Assembly (NCBI GenBank): GCA_045223835.1
Contig: JBGUZS010000125.1
Coordinates: forward strand, 1-28,815
Direction: 5' to 3'
From: UBA1774 sp045223835
Lineage (GTDB): Bacteria > Bacillota > Clostridia > Oscillospirales > Oscillospiraceae
DNA: 28,815 bases
Part shown: positions 1 through 8,621 of the stretch, piece by piece
Layout: every line of letters begins with the position of its first letter
Numbering within the stretch: position 1 is the stretch's first letter
The notes under the pieces: model-generated
Seen by the model: the letters and a program-made list of their open reading frames with translations, nothing else
Databases searched by the model: none
What the model was told of the DNA's origin: nothing
Position numbers and translations under genes: made by a program

Positions 1-870
1 CGCTGCGAAGCGAACCGGGGCAAGGCGGAGCGGGAAGCGCAGGAATGCAACCGGAGCATCAATGAGCTGGAGCGGAGAAGCGCGGAAATGGAGCAGCGAA
101 AAGCCGCCGCGGATCTGGAGGAAAAGCAGCTCCTGGATAAGCTCTGGGATGGATATGGCCTGAGCCGCTCCGCAGCCCAAAGCCAGCGTATGGCTCTGGA
201 GAGCAACGCACGGGCGCAGAAGCGGGCCGGACAGCTGCGCCGGGAAATGAGCGCCCTGGGCTCGCCCAATCTGGCGTCTATTGAGGATTTTGAACGGGTA
301 AACGAGCGGTATACTTACCTGAACACCCAGAAAGCGGATATGGTGAAGGCCAAGAGCGAGCTGGAGGAGGTCCTCCATACCGTCACGGAGGAGATGAAGC
401 GGATCTTCGCCGATGAATTCAAGGCTGTGGCGGAGAGCTTCAGCCAGACCTTTACCGAGCTCTTCGGCGGAGGCCGGGCAGAGCTGGTGCTGGAGGATCC
501 GACGGATATCCTGAACTGCGGGATCGAGATCCGGGTCCAGCCTCCGGGAAAGTCCCTGCGGACGCTCACCCTCCTCTCCGGGGGAGAGCGGGCCTTCGTG
601 GCCATCGCGCTGTATTTCGCCATGCTGAAGGTGCGGCCCGCGCCCTTCTGCGTGCTGGATGAGATCGAATCCGCACTGGACGAGACCAATGTCGGCCGCT
701 TCGCCCGCTATACTCGGAGCATGTCGGGAAACACGCAGTTCCTGGTGATCACCCACAGACGCGGAAGCATGGAGGAAGCGGATATGCTGTACGGCGTCAC
801 CATGCAGAAGGGTATTTCCCAGGTCCTTCGGGTAGACCTGAAGGAAGCGGTCAAGAATACGGAGGCGTAA
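1..870 (+). CDS. smc: Chromosome segregation protein SMC, C-terminal part (5' end outside window)
   Basis: The reading frame is open from base 1, so this is the 3' end of a longer gene. The first ~95 codons are rich in Glu, Lys and Arg and look like the end of a coiled-coil arm. The rest is an SMC C-terminal ATPase head: the ABC signature LSGGERA (around base 577) is followed by the Walker B segment FCVLDEIESALDE (around 646) and a switch-like ITHRRGSME near 750. SMC dimers with ScpA/ScpB condense and segregate the chromosome in the cytoplasm. Immediate linkage to ftsY is typical of Firmicutes. The ftsY ribosome binding site, GGAGG at 861-865, lies inside the last codons. The Walker A half of the ATPase is outside the window. 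Confidence 0.97.
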   Translation, partial: RCEANRGKAEREAQECNRSINELERRSAEMEQRKAAADLEEKQLLDKLWDGYGLSRSAAQSQRMALESNARAQKRAGQLRREMSALGSPNLASIEDFERVNERYTYLNTQKADMVKAKSELEEVLHTVTEEMKRIFADEFKAVAESFSQTFTELFGGGRAELVLEDPTDILNCGIEIRVQPPGKSLRTLTLLSGGERAFVAIALYFAMLKVRPAPFCVLDEIESALDETNVGRFARYTRSMSGNTQFLVITHRRGSMEEADMLYGVTMQKGISQVLRVDLKEAVKNTEA

Positions 871-873
871 ACC

Positions 874-1773
874 ATGGGCTTATTCGAAAAGATCCGCAGC
901 GGCCTGAGCAAGACCAGAAAGAGCTTTACCGGCCTTCTGGACAGCTTCACCGGCGCAAACGACGAATTCTTTGATGAACTGGAAGAATCCCTGATCCTGG
1001 CGGATATGGGCGCGGAGCTGGCCATATCCACCGTAGACGAGCTGCGGGAGCGGACAAAGCGCGAGGGGCTTCATGGCGGGGAGGAGATCCGTGCCGCCCT
1101 GAAGGAAAGCCTGAGCGCCGCCCTGGCGGAGGCGGGAGATACCCGGCTCCGTCTGGAGACCAGGCCCTCCGTGATCCTGGTGATCGGGGTGAACGGGGTG
1201 GGAAAGACCACCACCATCGGGAAGCTGGCCGCCCGGTTTGTCGGGGAAGGGAAAAAGGTCCTGCTGTGTGCCGGAGATACCTTCCGCGCCGCCGCGGCGG
1301 AGCAATTGAGCATCTGGGCCCAGCGGGCCGGGGCGGATCTGGTGCGCCATGAGGAGGGCTCCGATCCCGGCGCCGTGGTTTTTGACGGCATCGCCGCGGC
1401 CAAGGCCAGAGGAACGGACGTGCTGATCTGTGATACGGCCGGCCGGCTGCACAATAAAACCAATCTGATGAATGAGCTGAGCAAGATCAGCCGGATCATC
1501 GATCGGGAGCTTCCCGGCTGCAGCCGGGAGAATCTGCTTGTCCTGGATGCGGGCACCGGGCAGAACGGGCTGATCCAGGCCCGGCAGTTCAGCCAGTCTG
1601 CCGGGGTCACCGGACTGGTGCTGACCAAGCTGGACGGCACAGCCAAGGGCGGGATCGCCTTTGCGGTGAACCGGGAGCTGGGCATCCCGGTGAAATTCAT
1701 CGGCGTAGGGGAGCAGGCCGACGATTTGCTGGAGTTTGACCCCGATGCCTTTGTGGAGGCGCTGCTGTCATGA
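874..1773 (+). CDS. ftsY: Signal recognition particle receptor FtsY
   Basis: SRP receptor GTPase that docks ribosome-nascent chain complexes carrying SRP (Ffh) at the membrane for co-translational insertion through SecYEG. The 299-residue protein has the helical N domain (about 1-90) and the G domain: G1 GVNGVGKTT (105-113), DTFRAAAAEQ (135-144), G3 DTAGR (187-191) and G4 TKLDGTAKGG (251-260). It has almost no acidic A domain, as in short Firmicutes FtsY proteins. The start at 874 is supported by GGAGG at 861-865. The stop overlaps the next gene by ATGA (1770-1773), so translation with rdgB is probably coupled. Confidence 0.97.
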   Translation: MGLFEKIRSGLSKTRKSFTGLLDSFTGANDEFFDELEESLILADMGAELAISTVDELRERTKREGLHGGEEIRAALKESLSAALAEAGDTRLRLETRPSVILVIGVNGVGKTTTIGKLAARFVGEGKKVLLCAGDTFRAAAAEQLSIWAQRAGADLVRHEEGSDPGAVVFDGIAAAKARGTDVLICDTAGRLHNKTNLMNELSKISRIIDRELPGCSRENLLVLDAGTGQNGLIQARQFSQSAGVTGLVLTKLDGTAKGGIAFAVNRELGIPVKFIGVGEQADDLLEFDPDAFVEALLS

Positions 1774-2369
1774 AACCGCTCACCTTTGTGCTGGCCAGCA
1801 AGAACAAGAAAAAGCTGGAGGAAATGCAGACGATCCTGGGGGAGCAGGGGATCCGGGTCCTGTCCCAGGCCCAGGCCGGCGTGGATCTGGAACCGGAGGA
1901 GACGGGCCTCACCTTTGAGGAAAACGCGGTCATCAAGGCCAGAGCGGTATGCGAGGCCAGCGGTCTGCCGGCTATCGCCGATGATTCCGGACTGATGGTG
2001 GATGCGCTGGACGGCGCTCCCGGCGTGTTTTCCGCCCGGTACGGCGGAAGCCACGAGTTGAGCGATGAATATCGCTGGAAGCTGCTGCTGAAGAACATGG
2101 AGGGAAGGGAACAACGCGCCGCGAAATACGTCTCAGTAATAGCGGCGGTGTTTCCGGACGGTCATATCCTCACCGCCCGGGGAGAATGCCACGGTGAGAT
2201 CGCCGGGGGACCGAGAGGAACGGGCGGCTTTGGCTACGACCCCATTTTCCGCCTCCCGGATGGGCGCCATATGGCGGAAATCAGCATGGAGGAGAAAAAC
2301 CGCATCTCCCATCGGGCTGCCGCCCTGGCGGAGATGAAGAGAAAACTGATGGAGTGTTTTGAGGGATGA
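1770..2369 (+). CDS. rdgB: XTP/dITP diphosphatase (RdgB/HAM1 family)
   Basis: Hydrolyses non-canonical purine nucleotides (XTP, dITP, ITP) to monophosphate and pyrophosphate, keeping deaminated bases out of DNA and RNA. The 199-residue length is normal for the family. Visible motifs are the N-terminal SKNKKKLEEM (10-19), the acidic TFEENAVIKA segment (48-57), ADDSGLMVDALDG (70-82), GFGYDPIF (153-160) and the C-terminal SHRAAA (180-185). These are the substrate-pocket and Mg-binding elements of Ham1-like proteins. It overlaps ftsY and yhbY by ATGA at either end, placing it inside a tightly packed operon. Confidence 0.96.
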   Translation: MKPLTFVLASKNKKKLEEMQTILGEQGIRVLSQAQAGVDLEPEETGLTFEENAVIKARAVCEASGLPAIADDSGLMVDALDGAPGVFSARYGGSHELSDEYRWKLLLKNMEGREQRAAKYVSVIAAVFPDGHILTARGECHGEIAGGPRGTGGFGYDPIFRLPDGRHMAEISMEEKNRISHRAAALAEMKRKLMECFEG

Positions 2370-2659
2370 CGGGAAAACAGAGAGCATACCTGCGCGCCCA
2401 GGCGAACGGACTGGATACCATCCTGTATGTGGGCAAGGGCGGGATCACCGAAGCGGTGATCCGGCAGACAGAAGAGGCGCTGACTGCGAGGGAACTGATC
2501 AAGGGGCGGGTCCTGGAGGCTTCGCTCCTCACCGCACGGGAGGCCTGCGAGCAGCTGGCGGAAGCGACCGGAGCAGAGGGGATCCAGACCGTCGGCAGCC
2601 GGTTCGTCCTGTATCGGCCCGATCCCAACGAGCCGAAATACATTCTTCCGAAGGCATGA
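2366..2659 (+). CDS. yhbY: CRM-domain RNA-binding protein YhbY
   Basis: Small (97-residue) stand-alone CRM/YhbY domain. The family binds pre-50S ribosomal particles or 23S rRNA and acts in ribosome assembly. The GxxG RNA-binding loop GKGG is at residues 23-26, followed by the amphipathic helix TEAVIRQTEEAL and the basic RELIKGRV strand; it ends near VGSRFVLYRP as expected for the fold. The start ATG overlaps the rdgB stop (2366-2369) and its own stop overlaps the nadD start (2656-2659). Its position directly before nadD is conserved in many Firmicutes. Confidence 0.94.
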   Translation: MTGKQRAYLRAQANGLDTILYVGKGGITEAVIRQTEEALTARELIKGRVLEASLLTAREACEQLAEATGAEGIQTVGSRFVLYRPDPNEPKYILPKA

Positions 2660-3885
2660 AGCGGGGCTTCCTGGGGGGCACCTTCAACCCTCCCCATTTG
2701 GGACATATCCATGCAGCCAGGGCGGCCATGGAGCAGCTTGGGCTGGATGAACTGTATTTTATCCCCACGGGTGAACCGCCTCACAAGGCGCTGCCGGAGG
2801 ATACGGCTACCGCGGCGCAGCGTCTGGAGATGACCCGGCTGGCCGCCGCCGGGATCCCCCATACCAGAGCTCTGGATCTGGAGATCCGGAGGGAGGGGCC
2901 CAGCTACAGCGTTCTCACCGCCCGGGAGCTTCTGGCCGAGGACCCGGAGGGGGAGCTCTGGCTCCTTTGCCGAACGGATATGTTTCTGAGCCTGGACCGT
3001 TGGTATCGGGCGGACTGGCTGCTGGAAAACCTGCATATCGCCGCCTATCCCAGAAGGGCGGGGGAAATACCGGATCTGGAGGAAAAAGCGGAGGTGCTCC
3101 GCCGGCGCTGGAATGCCCGGGTGGAGCTGATCCGGCTGGAGCCCATGGAGATCTCCAGCACGGATGTCCGCAGCGCCCTGAAGCAGGGTGGCGGAAGCGC
3201 TCTGCTGGATGACGAGGTCTATGCCTATATCCTGCAAAGCCGGCTGTACGGCGTTCTGCCGGAGCCGAAAAGCCTTTGGCGGCTGGCTGAGCCCATGCAG
3301 GAGGCGAAGCGCATCCCCCATGTGCGGGGCTGCCGGGAGGAAGCCAGATGCCTGGCCATCCGATGGGGCGCCGATGCGGAGGAAGCGGAAAGAGCGGCGA
3401 TCCTGCACGATGTGACCAAAAAGATGCCCGTTGAGGAACAGTTGCGTTTGTGCGCGGCTTATGGTATAATCCCGGGAATCGGCGGGGAATCGGATCCGGC
3501 AAGGGCGGATGCAGAGTCCCTATCCCCCGCGGAATTCGCCGGAAAGTATCCGGCGGTACTCCATGCGTTTTCCGGCGCGGCTGCGGCTTGGGGTAAATTC
3601 GGGGTATCTCCCGCCGTTCGGGACGCCGTCATGTGGCACACCACCGGGAAGAGGAATATGTCTCTGCTGGAGAAGATCATCTGGCTCGCGGACTATATTG
3701 AGCCCACCCGGACCATGCCGGGAGTGAAAACCGTCCGCAGGCTGGCTTATGAGGATTTGAACCGTGCGCTGCGTCTGGCGATGCAGAACAGCCTGGACCA
3801 TATGGCGGAGCGGAAGAAGGCTCCTCATCCGGCTACCCTGGAGGCCCTCAACGATCTCAAAGAAAAGGAACGGAAAGAAACATGA
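2656..3885 (+). CDS. nadD: Fused nicotinate-nucleotide adenylyltransferase NadD and YqeK-type HD phosphohydrolase
   Basis: One 409-residue frame carries two enzymes that are usually separate. Residues 1-~200 are NadD: GGTFNPPHLGH (7-17) is the nucleotidyltransferase T/HxGH motif and ISSTDVRSAL (166-175) the ISSTxIR-like motif. This part adenylates nicotinate mononucleotide in NAD synthesis. Residues ~215-405 are a YqeK-like HD domain: H222, the HD pair in ILHDVTKK (249-256), H303 and WHTTGK (327-332) are the likely metal ligands; YqeK proteins hydrolyse diadenosine tetraphosphate. An in-frame extension begins at 2359, but ATG 2656 is chosen because the NadD fold starts there and it overlaps the yhbY stop by ATGA. 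No stop or internal ribosome binding site separates the domains. Confidence 0.94.
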   Translation: MKRGFLGGTFNPPHLGHIHAARAAMEQLGLDELYFIPTGEPPHKALPEDTATAAQRLEMTRLAAAGIPHTRALDLEIRREGPSYSVLTARELLAEDPEGELWLLCRTDMFLSLDRWYRADWLLENLHIAAYPRRAGEIPDLEEKAEVLRRRWNARVELIRLEPMEISSTDVRSALKQGGGSALLDDEVYAYILQSRLYGVLPEPKSLWRLAEPMQEAKRIPHVRGCREEARCLAIRWGADAEEAERAAILHDVTKKMPVEEQLRLCAAYGIIPGIGGESDPARADAESLSPAEFAGKYPAVLHAFSGAAAAWGKFGVSPAVRDAVMWHTTGKRNMSLLEKIIWLADYIEPTRTMPGVKTVRRLAYEDLNRALRLAMQNSLDHMAERKKAPHPATLEALNDLKEKERKET

Positions 3886-5594
3886 AGATATTTGGCGGAT
3901 TCGGCGGAAAGCATCTCCATGGCCGGGAAACGGAGGCAGCCGTCCCCGAACCGGAAGCGCTTTCCCCGACGGCTGCGCCTGAGGACCAGCCGTCGAAGGC
4001 GGATGCGGCACAGGAACCCGCGGGCGTTCCTCTGGAGGAAGCCCCGGAGGAGACGGTCCGCACTCCGGAGGAACAGGCGGAGATCGATGAGATGATCCGC
4101 CGGTATCAGCATAAGAAGCATGTGCGGCGGTGGGTCATTATCGGGGTGATCGCGGCCATCCTTGCCGCCGGGTATATCCTGTATAAATCGACGGTAAAGC
4201 CGCCCGCGATCGTGCAGCCCTCGCCGCCAATAAGCAGCTCACCCACGCCGGGTCAGCCCAGCAGCACGCCCACCGATGCGCCGGAGGAGTCCCCGGAGCC
4301 CACGGAGGGGCCGGAGATCCGGGAGCGCGTGGAGAATGTTTACAGCCTGCTCATCCTGGGCCGCGACCAAGGCAACGGCAACACGGATACGCTGATGATC
4401 TGCCACTTCGACGCGAACAAGGGGGAACTCAATATTCTGAGCATTCCCCGGGATACCTGCGCGAATGTGGACTCAGATGAAAAGAAGAATGAGACGAAAA
4501 AGATCAGCGGAATTTATGCCAGGGCCGGCGTAGAGGGCGTGATGGAAGCCGCGGGAGACATTATCGGCGCGCCCATAGACGGATACGTTATGGTGAGCCT
4601 CAACGGCTTTGTCCAGCTGGTGGACACCATCGGCGGAATCGATTTCAACGTGCCCTATTATATGAATTACGACGATCCCACCCAGGATCTGCATATCCAC
4701 TATAATTCCGGAATGCAGCATCTCAGCGGCTATGACGCGGTGCGGGTGGTCCGGTGGCGGCAGAATAACGACGGAACCAATTACGGAGACATTGCCCGGA
4801 TCGAGAATCAGCAGAACTTCCTGACGGCAGTAGCCAAAAAATGCATGAACCTCTCCAACCTGACCTCCAACCTTGGCGAATATATCAAGATCTTTGAGTC
4901 CAACGTCAAGACGAATCTGACCAACGGCAATCTTCTTTGGTTCGGACAGCAGCTCCTGAGCATAGGGACGGACAATATCCATTTCTACACGATCCCCTCC
5001 AATTATAACGACAGCATCCGGGGGTTTTCCTACGGCACGATCCTGGTGGAGGAATGGATGGAAATGCTGAATGAGCATTTCAACGTGTATAATATGCCTC
5101 TGGAGCAGGCGGATGTGGACATCATCTCCCGGGACGCCGGCGGGAACCTTTACGCCACCAGCGGCGAGATCAAGGGCGGCATGAGCTCCTTCCTGTCCAT
5201 GGACGACTATATCAAACGATTGGAGGCCTGGAACAGGCAGCAGGGCATAGGCACGCAGGAAAGCACCCCCGCGCCTGCCCAGAATACCCCCGCACCGCAG
5301 CCGGAGACTACCCCGGAGCCGGCACCGGAACCTACGTCCGAACCGGAGCCGGAACCTACGTCAGAGCCTGAGCCAGAGCCCACAACAGAGCCGGAACCGG
5401 AGCCGACATACGCACCGGAGCCGGAACCCACGTCAGAACCGGAACCGGAACCCACAACAGAGCCGGAACCGGAGCCGACATCCGAACCGGAACCGGAGCC
5501 GACGTCAGAGCCTGAGCCTGAGCCGGAACCGGAGACCGAGCCGGGAACGGGATCGGATGCCGGCGGGGAAGAGAATACGGATACGGAAGCCTGA
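3882..5594 (+). CDS. LytR-CpsA-Psr (LCP) family protein with Pro-Glu repeat tail
   Basis: Probable wall-polymer ligase: LCP proteins transfer undecaprenyl-phosphate-linked polymers to peptidoglycan outside the membrane. The 570-residue protein has a cytoplasmic N-terminus rich in Glu and Pro (1-80), one membrane helix (about 83-101), a Pro/Ser/Thr linker and an LCP domain (about 150-410). LCP landmarks are SLLILGRD (155-162), NTDTLM, LSIPRDT (about 187-193) with a conserved Arg, VDTIGGIDF, and the Arg-rich YDAVRVVRWR with DIARIENQQNF. The C-terminus is a run of about eight PEPEPTSE-like octads. The start overlaps yqeK by ATGA. The yqeK-LCP-rsfS order is common in Clostridia. The substrate cannot be read from sequence. 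Confidence 0.92.
   Translation: MKIFGGFGGKHLHGRETEAAVPEPEALSPTAAPEDQPSKADAAQEPAGVPLEEAPEETVRTPEEQAEIDEMIRRYQHKKHVRRWVIIGVIAAILAAGYILYKSTVKPPAIVQPSPPISSSPTPGQPSSTPTDAPEESPEPTEGPEIRERVENVYSLLILGRDQGNGNTDTLMICHFDANKGELNILSIPRDTCANVDSDEKKNETKKISGIYARAGVEGVMEAAGDIIGAPIDGYVMVSLNGFVQLVDTIGGIDFNVPYYMNYDDPTQDLHIHYNSGMQHLSGYDAVRVVRWRQNNDGTNYGDIARIENQQNFLTAVAKKCMNLSNLTSNLGEYIKIFESNVKTNLTNGNLLWFGQQLLSIGTDNIHFYTIPSNYNDSIRGFSYGTILVEEWMEMLNEHFNVYNMPLEQADVDIISRDAGGNLYATSGEIKGGMSSFLSMDDYIKRLEAWNRQQGIGTQESTPAPAQNTPAPQPETTPEPAPEPTSEPEPEPTSEPEPEPTTEPEPEPTYAPEPEPTSEPEPEPTTEPEPEPTSEPEPEPTSEPEPEPEPETEPGTGSDAGGEENTDTEA
5310..5540 (+). repeat. In-frame 24-bp tandem repeat encoding (PEPEPTSE)n tail of the LCP protein
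   Basis: The DNA repeats units close to ccggagccggaacctacgtc plus four bases, encoding Pro-Glu-Pro-Glu-Pro-Thr-(Ser/Thr/Tyr)-(Glu/Ala). About eight units are visible with synonymous drift (cca/ccg, gag/gaa) and a few substitutions (TT, TYA). Such tails typically form extended, negatively charged wall-spanning stalks. The near-perfect repetition makes copy-number change by slippage likely. Confidence 0.85.
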
Positions 5595-5636
5595 ACTCTG
5601 CGCCGAGGCGCAGGATAGAAACGGAGGATATGGAAT

Positions 5637-5996
5637 ATGCTCACTCCCCAGGAGGTAATGGAAGCGATCGTCCGTGCGCTGGACAGCAAAAAGGCAAGGG
5701 ACATCACCGTACTGAAAACGGAGAAGATCACGATCCTCGCGAATTACTTCGTGATCTGCACCGCCGGTTCCACCACCCAGATCAAGACCCTTTCCGATGA
5801 AACGGGGAAAACGCTCAGCGAGCTGGGAGAGCCCCCTCTCCATAACGAGGGGTACCGGGATGGCGGCTGGGTACTCCTGGATTTCGGCTGCGTAGTGGTG
5901 CATATTTTCCTTGAGGATACCCGCAAGTTTTACGACCTGGAGCGTCTGTGGAGCGATGCGGAAAAGGTGGATATCTCCTCTCTGATCACAGAATAA
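5637..5996 (+). CDS. rsfS: Ribosomal silencing factor RsfS (YbeB/Iojap)
   Basis: A 119-residue RsfS domain. The family binds uL14 on the 50S subunit and blocks subunit joining during starvation. Recognisable segments are KKARDITVL (18-26), ILANYFVICTAGS (33-45), GWVLLDFGCVVVHIF (77-91) and the terminal YDLERLWSDAE (99-109). The start ATG 5637 has GGAGG at 5623-5627; an earlier ATG at 5630 is out of frame and stops within ten codons. It lies 42 bp after the LCP gene and 21 bp before leuS, consistent with one transcript. Confidence 0.96.
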   Translation: MLTPQEVMEAIVRALDSKKARDITVLKTEKITILANYFVICTAGSTTQIKTLSDETGKTLSELGEPPLHNEGYRDGGWVLLDFGCVVVHIFLEDTRKFYDLERLWSDAEKVDISSLITE

Positions 5997-6017
5997 CTGA
6001 GGAAAGCTGGACGGAAG

Positions 6018-8570
6018 ATGAAGTACGAATTTCACAGCATCGAGAAGAAATGGCAGCAGATCTGGGAGGACAGGAAGACCAATGCCGCCTCCAACGACAG
6101 CGATAAGCCGAAGTTTTACGGACTGATCGAATTTCCGTATCCCTCCGGGGACGGGCTGCATGTCGGTCATCCCCGGCCCTATACCGCCATGGACATCATC
6201 TGCCGCAAACGGCGGATGCAGGGGTACAACGTTCTGTTCCCCATCGGGTATGACGCCTTCGGCCTGCCCACGGAAAACTACGCCATCAAGAACCACGTCC
6301 ATCCCAAGGATGTAACCCGAAAGAATATTGAACGCTTCACCTCTCAGCTGAAGATGCTGGGCTTTTCCTTCGACTGGGACCGGGTGGTGGACACGACGGA
6401 TCCCAAGTATTACAAGTGGACCCAGTGGATCTTCCTGCAGATGTTCAAGAAAGGGCTGGCCTATAAGGCCAGTATGCCGGTGAACTGGTGCACCTCCTGC
6501 AAATGCGTCCTGGCCAACGAGGAAGTGGTCAACGGCGTATGCGAGCGCTGCGGCTCGCCGGTTGTCCGAAGGGAAAAGAGCCAGTGGATGCTGGGGATCA
6601 CCAAATACGCCCAGCGCCTGCTGGATGACCTGGACGACCTGGATTATATCGAGCGGGTCAAGATCCAGCAGCGGAACTGGATCGGCCGCAGCACCGGCGC
6701 GGAGGTCACCTTCAAGACCACCGCCGGGGACGATATGCTGATTTTTACCACTCGCCCGGATACCATGTTCGGCGCGACCTATATGGTCATGAGCCCGGAG
6801 CATGCCCTGGTGAACAAGTGGCTCGGGGAAGGAAGGCTGCGGAATGGGGACGCCGTCCGGACCTACCAGGCGGAGGCCGCCCGGAAATCTGACTTTGAGC
6901 GTACCGAGATGGCAAAGGATAAGACCGGCGTGGTGCTGGACGGTGTGAATGCGGTGAATCCCACCACGGGAAGCGAGATCCCGATCTTCATCTCCGACTA
7001 TGTCCTGTCCACCTACGGCACCGGCGCCATTATGGCCGTGCCCGGCCATGACCAGCGGGACTGGGAATTTGCCCGTTCCTTCGGCCTGCCCATCGTGGAG
7101 GTGGTCCAGGGCGGGGATGTCACCAAGGAAGCTTTTGTGGACAAGGACGAGAATGCCCGCATGGTGAATTCCGGCTTCCTCAACGGACTCAGCGTCAAGG
7201 ACGCGATCCCCACCATGATCCGCTGGCTCACGGAGAAGGGGATCGGAGAGGAGAAGGTCAACTTCAAGCTGCGGGACTGGGTTTTCTCCCGCCAGCGGTA
7301 CTGGGGCGAGCCCATTCCCATCATCAAGTGCCCCAAGTGCGGCTGGGTGCCCATGGAGGAGAAGGATCTTCCGCTGCTTCTGCCGGATGTGAAGAGCTAT
7401 GAGCCCACGGACAACGGGGAGAGTCCCCTGGCCCATATGACGGACTGGGTGAAATGCACCTGCCCCAGGTGCGGCGGACCCGCTGAGCACGAGACGGACA
7501 CCATGCCCCAGTGGGCCGGCTCCAGCTGGTATTTCCTGCGGTATATGGACCCCCATAACGAGAAAGCCCTGGCGGGGAAGGAAGCCCTGAAATACTGGGA
7601 CCGGGTGGACTGGTACAATGGCGGCATGGAGCATACCACGCTGCATCTGCTGTATTCCCGCTTCTGGCATAAGTTCCTCTATGATATTGGGGTCGTGCCG
7701 ACGAAGGAGCCCTATGCCAAGCGTACCAGCCATGGGATGATCCTGGGGCTGAATCCCCGGAACTATGATAACCTGGACCCGGCGGAGCAGGAACGGCTGA
7801 AGGCGGAGTACGGCGGGGAAGAAGGCGCACGGAAGCAGCTTGTCCAGCAGTACGGAGAGATGGCGGATCACCCCATCGTGAAAATGTCCAAATCCCTGGG
7901 GAACGTGATCAATCCCAACGATATCGTCAATTTGTACGGAGCGGATACCCTGCGGCTGTATATCATGTTCATCGGTGATTTTGAGAAGGCCGCCCCCTGG
8001 CAGGATACCGCCGTGAAGGGGAGCAAACGGTTTCTGGATCGGGTATGGAACCTGGAGCAGAAGGTACAGCCCGGAGAGCGCTATTCCAAGGAAAATGAAG
8101 CCTCCATTCATCGGACCATACGCAAGGTCTCCGAGGATATCGAATCCATGAAGTTCAACACCGCCATCGCAGCCATGATGAGTTTGGTGAATGAGTTTTA
8201 CGAAAAGGGACTGAACAGGGCGGATTATATGGCCCTTCTGAAGCTCATCAGCCCCTTCACCCCCCATATTGCGGAGGAGCTTTGGGAGCATATGGGCGGC
8301 GAGGGACTTTGCTGCAGTCAGCCCTGGCCGGAGTGGGACGAGCGCCGGATGACGGAGGCGGAGAAGACCATCGCCGTGCAGGTCGGCGGCAAGCTCCGGG
8401 CCACTGTGACCATCCCTGCGGACGCGGATGAAGAAGCCATGGTCAAGGCCGCCCTGGCGGAGGAAAAGATCAGCCGCATGATGGAAGGCATGGAACTGGT
8501 CCGGACCATTACGGTGAAAAATAAGCTGGTTAATCTCATCCTGAAGCCGAAAACCCTTGACAAGGCCTGA
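6018..8570 (+). CDS. leuS: Leucyl-tRNA synthetase
   Basis: Class I aminoacyl-tRNA synthetase that charges tRNA-Leu. The 850-residue length is slightly longer than a typical bacterial LeuRS. The HIGH motif appears as HVGH within PYPSGDGLHVGHPRPY near residue 40, and KMSKS is in VKMSKSLGNV near 623. The CP1 editing domain (TTRPDTMFG, then GTGAIMAVPGHDQRD) is present, so mischarged tRNA can be hydrolysed. Cysteine pairs CTSC/CERC (about 157-178) and CPKC/CPRC (about 437-485) look like zinc sites. The C-terminal anticodon-binding and tail domains are complete. The last codons contain the -35 box of the rpsU promoter. Confidence 0.97.
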   Translation: MKYEFHSIEKKWQQIWEDRKTNAASNDSDKPKFYGLIEFPYPSGDGLHVGHPRPYTAMDIICRKRRMQGYNVLFPIGYDAFGLPTENYAIKNHVHPKDVTRKNIERFTSQLKMLGFSFDWDRVVDTTDPKYYKWTQWIFLQMFKKGLAYKASMPVNWCTSCKCVLANEEVVNGVCERCGSPVVRREKSQWMLGITKYAQRLLDDLDDLDYIERVKIQQRNWIGRSTGAEVTFKTTAGDDMLIFTTRPDTMFGATYMVMSPEHALVNKWLGEGRLRNGDAVRTYQAEAARKSDFERTEMAKDKTGVVLDGVNAVNPTTGSEIPIFISDYVLSTYGTGAIMAVPGHDQRDWEFARSFGLPIVEVVQGGDVTKEAFVDKDENARMVNSGFLNGLSVKDAIPTMIRWLTEKGIGEEKVNFKLRDWVFSRQRYWGEPIPIIKCPKCGWVPMEEKDLPLLLPDVKSYEPTDNGESPLAHMTDWVKCTCPRCGGPAEHETDTMPQWAGSSWYFLRYMDPHNEKALAGKEALKYWDRVDWYNGGMEHTTLHLLYSRFWHKFLYDIGVVPTKEPYAKRTSHGMILGLNPRNYDNLDPAEQERLKAEYGGEEGARKQLVQQYGEMADHPIVKMSKSLGNVINPNDIVNLYGADTLRLYIMFIGDFEKAAPWQDTAVKGSKRFLDRVWNLEQKVQPGERYSKENEASIHRTIRKVSEDIESMKFNTAIAAMMSLVNEFYEKGLNRADYMALLKLISPFTPHIAEELWEHMGGEGLCCSQPWPEWDERRMTEAEKTIAVQVGGKLRATVTIPADADEEAMVKAALAEEKISRMMEGMELVRTITVKNKLVNLILKPKTLDKA

Positions 8571-8585
8571 GAATAGGGCTATAAT
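8557..8585 (+). promoter_or_regulatory. Consensus sigma-A promoter of rpsU
   Basis: TTGACA at 8557-8562, a 17-bp spacer and TATAAT at 8580-8585: a perfect match at both hexamers. The -35 box lies within the last coding codons of leuS (Leu-Asp-Lys). It should give rpsU expression independent of the upstream operon. A strong ribosome binding site, GGAGGGAGGG at 8606-8615, follows. Confidence 0.88.
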
Positions 8586-8621
8586 ACACAGGCTAATGGC
8601 CCATCGGAGGGAGGGATAAGA

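Noticed and set aside
2359..2655. N-terminal extension of nadD-yqeK overlapping yhbY
   Set aside because: This segment is an alternate frame of yhbY with Arg/Gly-rich shadow composition; NadD begins at 2656.
5310..5540. Repeat array as CRISPR
   Set aside because: Units are contiguous 24-bp in-frame codon repeats with no spacers and encode a Pro-Glu tail.
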